Source: Eudorina sp. 2006-703-Eu-15 (taxonomy: Eukaryota > Chlorophyta > Chlorophyceae > Chlamydomonadales > Volvocaceae). From it: a DNA stretch of 64,000 nt. Numbering within the stretch: the stretch's first letter is position 1; every line of letters begins with the position of its first letter. Below are positions 59,167-64,000 of the stretch, piece after piece. The stretch lies in NCBI GenBank assembly GCA_003117195.1, contig BDSI01000055.1:124001-188000 (forward strand), written 5' to 3'. The notes under the pieces are model-generated. The model was not told the origin of the DNA, made no database searches, and worked only from the letters and a program-made list of their open reading frames with translations. Made by a program: the position numbers and the translations under genes.

Positions 59167-59198
59167 GGGGTCCGCTGTAACTTTCATTCATTCATAAC
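59167..59198 (+). repeat. R4 element end
   Basis: GGGGTCCGCTGTAAC then TTTCATTCATTCATAAC. The CATTCATT tail in this plus-oriented copy and the GTTCATTCA tails of the minus copies suggest retrotransposon 3' ends. Confidence 0.55.
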
Positions 59199-60314
59199 AA
59201 ACGGCGCTTCATTGTTGTGTGAGGCACGTCATTCCGAAGAGGTTTCGCACATGGAGGAGGGTGTGTCCTTCCGAATCTGAGGGTAAGGGTTCACACGATG
59301 TATGCCGAATCAGGTGCAGTGCTGGATGATGCGAGTGTGCTTTATGCGATGGGATGACAGGACACGGCAGGGCACGCGCAAACGCAAACCATGGTCGGCG
59401 ATCTCGCGTGCCGTGCCGTGCCCTAGAGAGCCAGTCGACGAAAAGTACCGACTTGACAAAAATGTCGCATTCATTAAATGAAGACAGAGACTAGTGTACT
59501 TTGAATTATAGGATCCTAGCGGATCCTAGCGTAAGGTAACAATTACGAAGGCAGGGATTTGTAATGGATTCAAAGTAGTCGCCGGCAAATTACTCTGCAC
59601 ATTACTATGCCAACCCGATCCGAATCCAAGGAGCTGCAGAACGTCATAGTTTTACTAACATGATCACGCCATCATGACTGTACCAGGAAGATGACCGTTG
59701 GTTATCTACTAATGCAAGGCATTCGGTTCTAGTCAGATTTCGTACGCGGGTGAGCAGTCATGTCTCCCAAATCCTGTAGTAATCGATTGCTACTGGCAAC
59801 ATTATAAATTGCGACTTTTCCATATGAGTGCTTTTATGGGATTTTCAAAATCTATTGCGGGGCGGCCAAGGGTACAGTGCTGGGCGGCTCTTTCGAAAGT
59901 GTGGCCTCCAGATACTGAATACCTGCTGATGCGATTTGCCGAGGTATGCAAACTGCTCGGCCTCTTCATCTGCAGTCTCGTTCCGTTCGTGGCTTCATAC
60001 GACCCGTACCCGGATCCCTGCACGAACCACTTCGGGCGCAGTAATGAACAACACTGACATTTGAGCGAGGCTCAGGGGCATGCAGTGTCAGGGCTACCCT
60101 GTACCCTCCCCTGGCGTCCCCCTGCGCCCCCAGTCAACGGAGGGGCCGTGCGTGCGCGCGCTGCCGCCCAAGCGCACGTACCTACAGATCGTACCCGCAC
60201 CTACACCCTGGTACACCCACACCTAAATCTAAACCTTAACCTACAGCTGCACCTTCGCTTACATCGGCACCTACCCCTAAACCTACAACACATCGCACGA
60301 CCTCCCCCCACCCC

Positions 60315-60400
60315 CCGATATTGCATGGGGGATGGGTGCGCAGTCCTTGGTTGGTGTTGATGAGATCAGGCGCCTACGAGCTATCTGAGCCCAGTGGAAC
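60315..60400 (-). repeat. Dispersed repeat R2, copy 3
   Basis: Reverse complement of 12630-12700, sharing GGATGGGTGCGCAGTCCTTG, TGATGAGATCAG and CGCCTACGAGC. Confidence 0.75.
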
Positions 60401-60840
60401 GCCCGGTCGGGACTACGGGTCCACGTTGTAGCGGTTACACAAGAAGCGGCACCCACTCGGGCCAGGGTACGGAGCACCTGGTCACAGCTAGGAATTGCAG
60501 CGCATCCGCAGACGCACCGGGAGTCCCACGGTGGGACTCCCACCTGTGCGCTGCACGGTGCGTTGGTCAAAGTCCTGCCCTGCAGAGCTGAAGCCGCTTG
60601 TTGTACGATGGGACGGTAAATAATTGGAGCCCGACGGTACACATGGCATGCGCACATCAGCGACCCCGCTCACTGCGTCTATCTCGCAAGGGGCGCACCC
60701 GCCTGCTCGCGGCCCAGACGCCCTTAAAACGCCAAGAAGGCGCCACAACTGCCACAGGCCCACAGCCCGTGATTACCCGGCTGCTGTCGGTGCAGCAGCT
60801 GCTGCTGTGGGGAGGCTTCGAAACCTGACCGAGGGTATCA

Positions 60841-61000
60841 TTATTAAGAATGTTACAGCAGACCCCGTGGGTCATCGGTGACAGCCAAAGCTTCCTCACC
60901 ATACACGGCATACACGAAACTGCGCCACCCTGGACAGGCTGCACAAGTGCACCGAAACACTCCCCGTGCCCACACCACCAGGGAACCACCCCGTCAAGCG
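60841..61000 (+). repeat. Dispersed repeat R1, copy 3
   Basis: Same order of blocks as 26281-26450: TTATTAA, CCCCGTGGGTCATCGGTGAC, AGCTTCCTCACCA, GACAGGCT, GCACCGAA and GAACCACCCCGT. Confidence 0.8.
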
Positions 61001-61618
61001 CACGCGGACAATGCCCTCCGCCCTCTGCCCTCCGCCGGGATCCACTGTCGGGCAAGGCAGGCGCCGGGCACCCCCCCCTCATGCAGAGAGCCACGGCGAG
61101 CGGCCGACCCACGGGTCGTCGGGTCCGGTCCTCCGCACCCGAGCGGGGCGTCGCTGGATGCGCTGTAGGACGGCTAGGCCGCGGCGGGGCGCACAGCGGC
61201 GGCGCCCTCGCCGCTGCCCGCTCTGTTGCCAGGTTGGTGAGCTGCGCCGCCGGGCTGCGACACCGCCGGCTGCGCCTCTGTTCGTCGGATGCGCTCCAGC
61301 CATCTGGAGGGGCGGGGAGTCCGTACATCCGTACGTCCGTACTTGTATTTAGCGGAGAAGCGTACAGCACTTCGACCTGGGGTCAGGATCCTCGGCATGG
61401 GGGACGCCGCCGTGACTGCCGAGCCGCCCTGAAGACTGCGGTTCAGTGCGCTGCCTCGGTCGCCTGTCCGCGTCCGTGTCGAGATTCCCGCAACACCCCG
61501 CCCCCCAGCGTTCCCGCGCTGGTCCCAACCTGCCACCAACCACCCCACCCCAACCACCGGCGCCCCTCCCTGGCCTCGCTGACACTGCCCCCCCTCCCCG
61601 CCCCCTCCCTGCCCTCAC

Positions 61619-63777
61619 CGAGACACCAGCCAGAAGTCCACGCAGGTCTGCGCCAGGTGGCTGAACACCGCCGTGACGGCCGCGCAGCCCGCCGCCTCCG
61701 ACCCCACCACGGGGCTGAGACGGCCCAGAACCGCCATGGCCACCGGCAGTGTCTTCTGGCTGGCCACCACGATCAGAGCGCGCCGAGTGGGTGCAGCGAC
61801 CCGCGGGTCGGTGCCGCCCAGTCGCAGGACCTGGCGGCGGGGAGGGGGGAAAGCCGCAGGGGGGCTTGCGTCGTGTGTCGGCCAGTTTGAGGTCAAACGG
61901 GCGGAGGTGCCAGGGAGGACAGGGGAGCAGCATAAAACCCACCCCCTAGACCGTTTCTTGTCTTCTTTTTGGTTTTCTATCCAAACCCCTAAACCATGAT
62001 CGTGTCATCCGTCCTCCTCGTCCCTCTCTGCAGCCCACGGGGCCCCATCATGCCCCGGGGTGTCCCCCGGTGTGGCCCCGCCAGGGGCGCGCACCTTCCG
62101 CTCCGCTCCGCACGCCCGCGCGTCCGTACTTCCGTACTCCCGCTTGCACTGAGGTCGCCCCGCCTTAGCGATCTCAGTGGATGCCGCCTCCCACCCACCT
62201 GCCCCCCCCTCTCCCGCCTCCACCACCGCACACGGCCGCACGGCCGCCACCCAGCGCCATGCTGCCCTCGTCCGAGACCATTTAAAAGCCGCAGCCATAG
62301 CCGTACCCCGGCCCCGACCCGGATTCGTATCTGGATTCGGATCCGGATCCCGAGGAGAGGTACCGCCTCTCACCGTCGCCGCCGCGGAGTTGAGCCCCAG
62401 GTAGGCGGCGTGGAGGACGAGGGAGCAGGCCACCGCCGCCGCCAGCGCCGCCGGGGCCACCACCACGCCCTGCGCAAGCGCCTTGCTCACCTGACTCACT
62501 CGGGGGGGAGGCGGGGGCAGGGCAACAAGGCGAGGAGGTGGGGAGGCAGCGGGGAGTTGGGGACGGTTGTGGCGGGCAGAGGTGAGGCCCGGGAGCTGGG
62601 CAAGGGGTGATTGCCGCTTGGACGTGCAGAAGGGCCGTGTTTTGAAAAGGAACCCGCCCGCCCGGACCCAGGGCCGTGTTCTTACCCTAGTATGTGTCCA
62701 CCGCGCGAGAGGTTGGCGCCTCACGAGTTGAGAGACCCGCCCCACCCGAAGCCCCACACACAGAGCCCGCAGGACGCGTGTAAGATAGGGAACTACTGAG
62801 CCGCGAGAATAGACGCCCAGCGTTGGCCAGAGTGTATAAAAAATTATTTAATTGAGTTGTGGGGATGATTTGGGGGTTAGGGGGAGGGGTGCACAGAGAT
62901 GACCTTGGAGGCGACCCCGGCAACTGGACCCGCACCGGACTGGTGTACGGTGCCGGACTGTTGTACGGCACGGGCGAGGCCTCAGGCAGCTACGGGGGAT
63001 GCGATATCGCCTGTGGCCATTGGCTTTAGTAATGCAGCCGTGGGAAAGGAAAGGAAAGGACAGCTAAGGAAAGGACAGCCCCAGGCACTTTGCCGGTTGG
63101 GTTTGGGGCGCCGGATTGGTTCGGCGGCCGTGCATTTATTGCATCAGAAAATCCCTAGATAATGCACCACAGGTGCACCAGGGAAAAAGTAAGACTGCAG
63201 TGCCATACGTGCAAGACTGCGCACTGGCGCACGGTCCTCCGGCCCACTCGCCTGCATCCAGGGCACCAGCGACAGCAGTCCGCCGCTGATGACACTGAGG
63301 GTTCGGCGGTTGGAGTCAACCCAGCCGCGAAGTCCTGCGGTTGGTTGGTTGGTTGATTGGTTGGTACGAAGGTCAGTTTGACGTTTGACTAGCTGACGGA
63401 CACGGACACTTCACTTCCTGCGGTTCAGATCTTCCAGGCAAGCCAGCATCCATCCGGTGCAGGAGGATGTTCAGGCCTCCGCTCCCCCGTACACTGCACA
63501 CTCCGACACCCCACCCCTAACCCAAACCCACACTCACACCCACGCCCGTTGCCCGCAGGCTTGTTTTCGCTTCACCTCAGCTTCCCGCGATCTCCGCGAG
63601 CTCACCCGGAGACACCCCCCTCAAGCCCGCCCCCAGCAGCGTAGGCAGCAAGATGCTCTGCACCAGCTGCACCAGCAGCGGCACCGGGTCGAGCTGTACG
63701 ATAGCGGCGGGGCCGCCGCCGCCGCCGCCGCCGGGGGGCGCGGCGCCGACGGAGAAGCCGCCGAGGCCGGCAGAGAC
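61619..63777 (-). CDS. SLC10A7 / BASS4-like bile-acid:sodium symporter family protein, partial
   Basis: Exons on the minus strand: 63606-63777, 62374-62498 and 61619-61830, phases 1 then 0. They encode LDPVPLLVQLVQSILLPTLL (membrane helix with the SBF-like pattern), VSKALAQGVVVAPAALAAAV running into LHAAYLGLN, and RRALIVVASQKTLPVAMAVL then FSHLAQTCVDFWLVSR. The order and the SQKTLP motif fit the SBF-like group (human SLC10A7, plant plastid BASS4), polytopic carriers for organic anions. A Gly-rich insertion (seven Gly) precedes the first helix. A possible last exon at 61383-61428 (phase fits, 15 residues then TGA) is weak. The N-terminal exons lie beyond the right edge. Substrate and membrane cannot be told from this part. 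Confidence 0.78.
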
Positions 63778-64000
63778 CTGCGGACAGCGCAGCGGGGCCG
63801 GGGAACGCCGCCGCCGGCAGCATTACGGCAGCAGCGTTACGGCAGCTACAGCCTGGCAACTGCCAAGTCGTTTGCGGCCATGCTGCAGTTCTGCGGTCCT
63901 GCGGCCCCCCGGGGGACCCGCAGCCCTCCAGGCCCCCGCCGATAAAGTGGCAGGGAGCTGGTCCGGCGGAAGAACTGGGAAGCCTTGAGCACATGGGGCA

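Larger units (their letters stand above)
58974..60840. other. Intergenic spacer between convergent genes
   Basis: Holds an R4 end (59167-59198), a direct repeat of GGATCCTAGC at 59511-59531, an AT-richer stretch (59440-59830), a degenerate CCTA-rich run (60180-60290) and an R2 copy (60315-60400). The plus-strand frame from ATG 59824 to about 60057 has no recognisable domain and is not called. Confidence 0.45.

Noticed and set aside
1..64000. tRNA, rRNA, CRISPR array or prokaryotic operon
   Set aside because: No cloverleaf, rRNA core sequence or regularly spaced palindromic repeat was recognised, and the gene structure is eukaryotic. A tRNA scan would be needed to exclude tRNAs fully.
1..64000. 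Apparent excess of GTACGG words across the window
   Set aside because: A rough count by eye is only mildly above chance expectation, and the words fall in exons, introns and spacers alike. A proper k-mer test against the genome is required.

Overview
The window looks like nuclear DNA of a volvocine green alga (Chlamydomonas, Gonium or Volvox relatives). The evidence is gametolysin-type (peptidase family M11) metalloproteases with hydroxyproline-rich SPPPP tails, short GT-AG introns in GC-rich genes, AT-richer intergenic islands, many (CA)n/(GT)n tracts, a TTTTAGGG interstitial telomere-type repeat, and TGTAA candidate poly(A) signals. The species cannot be named from the sequence alone.

The main content is a tandem array of five paralogous secreted metalloproteases, all on the minus strand: A (3886-10221), B (20061-24778), C (29790-33390), D (39359-43911) and E (50276-54307). 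All share one plan: a signal-peptide exon ending in phase 1, an N-terminal domain with RRSLFG and YIVTMCGY motifs, an M11 catalytic domain with HExxHxxGxxH and a C-M-G Met-turn-like motif, a CGDGLDDDCDG acidic motif resembling MopE-type metal-binding motifs, and a long Pro/Ser-Pro C-terminal tail. I reconstructed splice sites by hand; phases are consistent in every gene. B has an altered zinc motif (HEAGHNFNMAH). A has a 1-nt frame break in its proline tail. C and E lack the last intron present in A, B and D. A possible relic signal-peptide exon of a sixth copy lies at 14944-15089, inside the largest gap of the array.

To the right of the array, on the plus strand, lie exons of a UPF0587/CZIB (DUF866) protein (56995-58428) that lacks the family CxxC motifs in the visible exons. 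On the minus strand at the right edge are three exons of an SLC10A7/BASS4-like membrane transporter (61619-63777), cut by the window end. The two genes converge.

The spacers hold mostly decayed repeats: LINE reverse-transcriptase C-terminal remnants (15.7-16.2 kb, 26.5-27.0 kb), a complete 506-bp non-autonomous hAT-like element with 15-bp inverted ends and an 8-bp target duplication (35937-36442), several dispersed repeat families, CA-tailed repeats often inside introns, and short tandem arrays. I saw no tRNA, rRNA, CRISPR or prokaryote-type operon.
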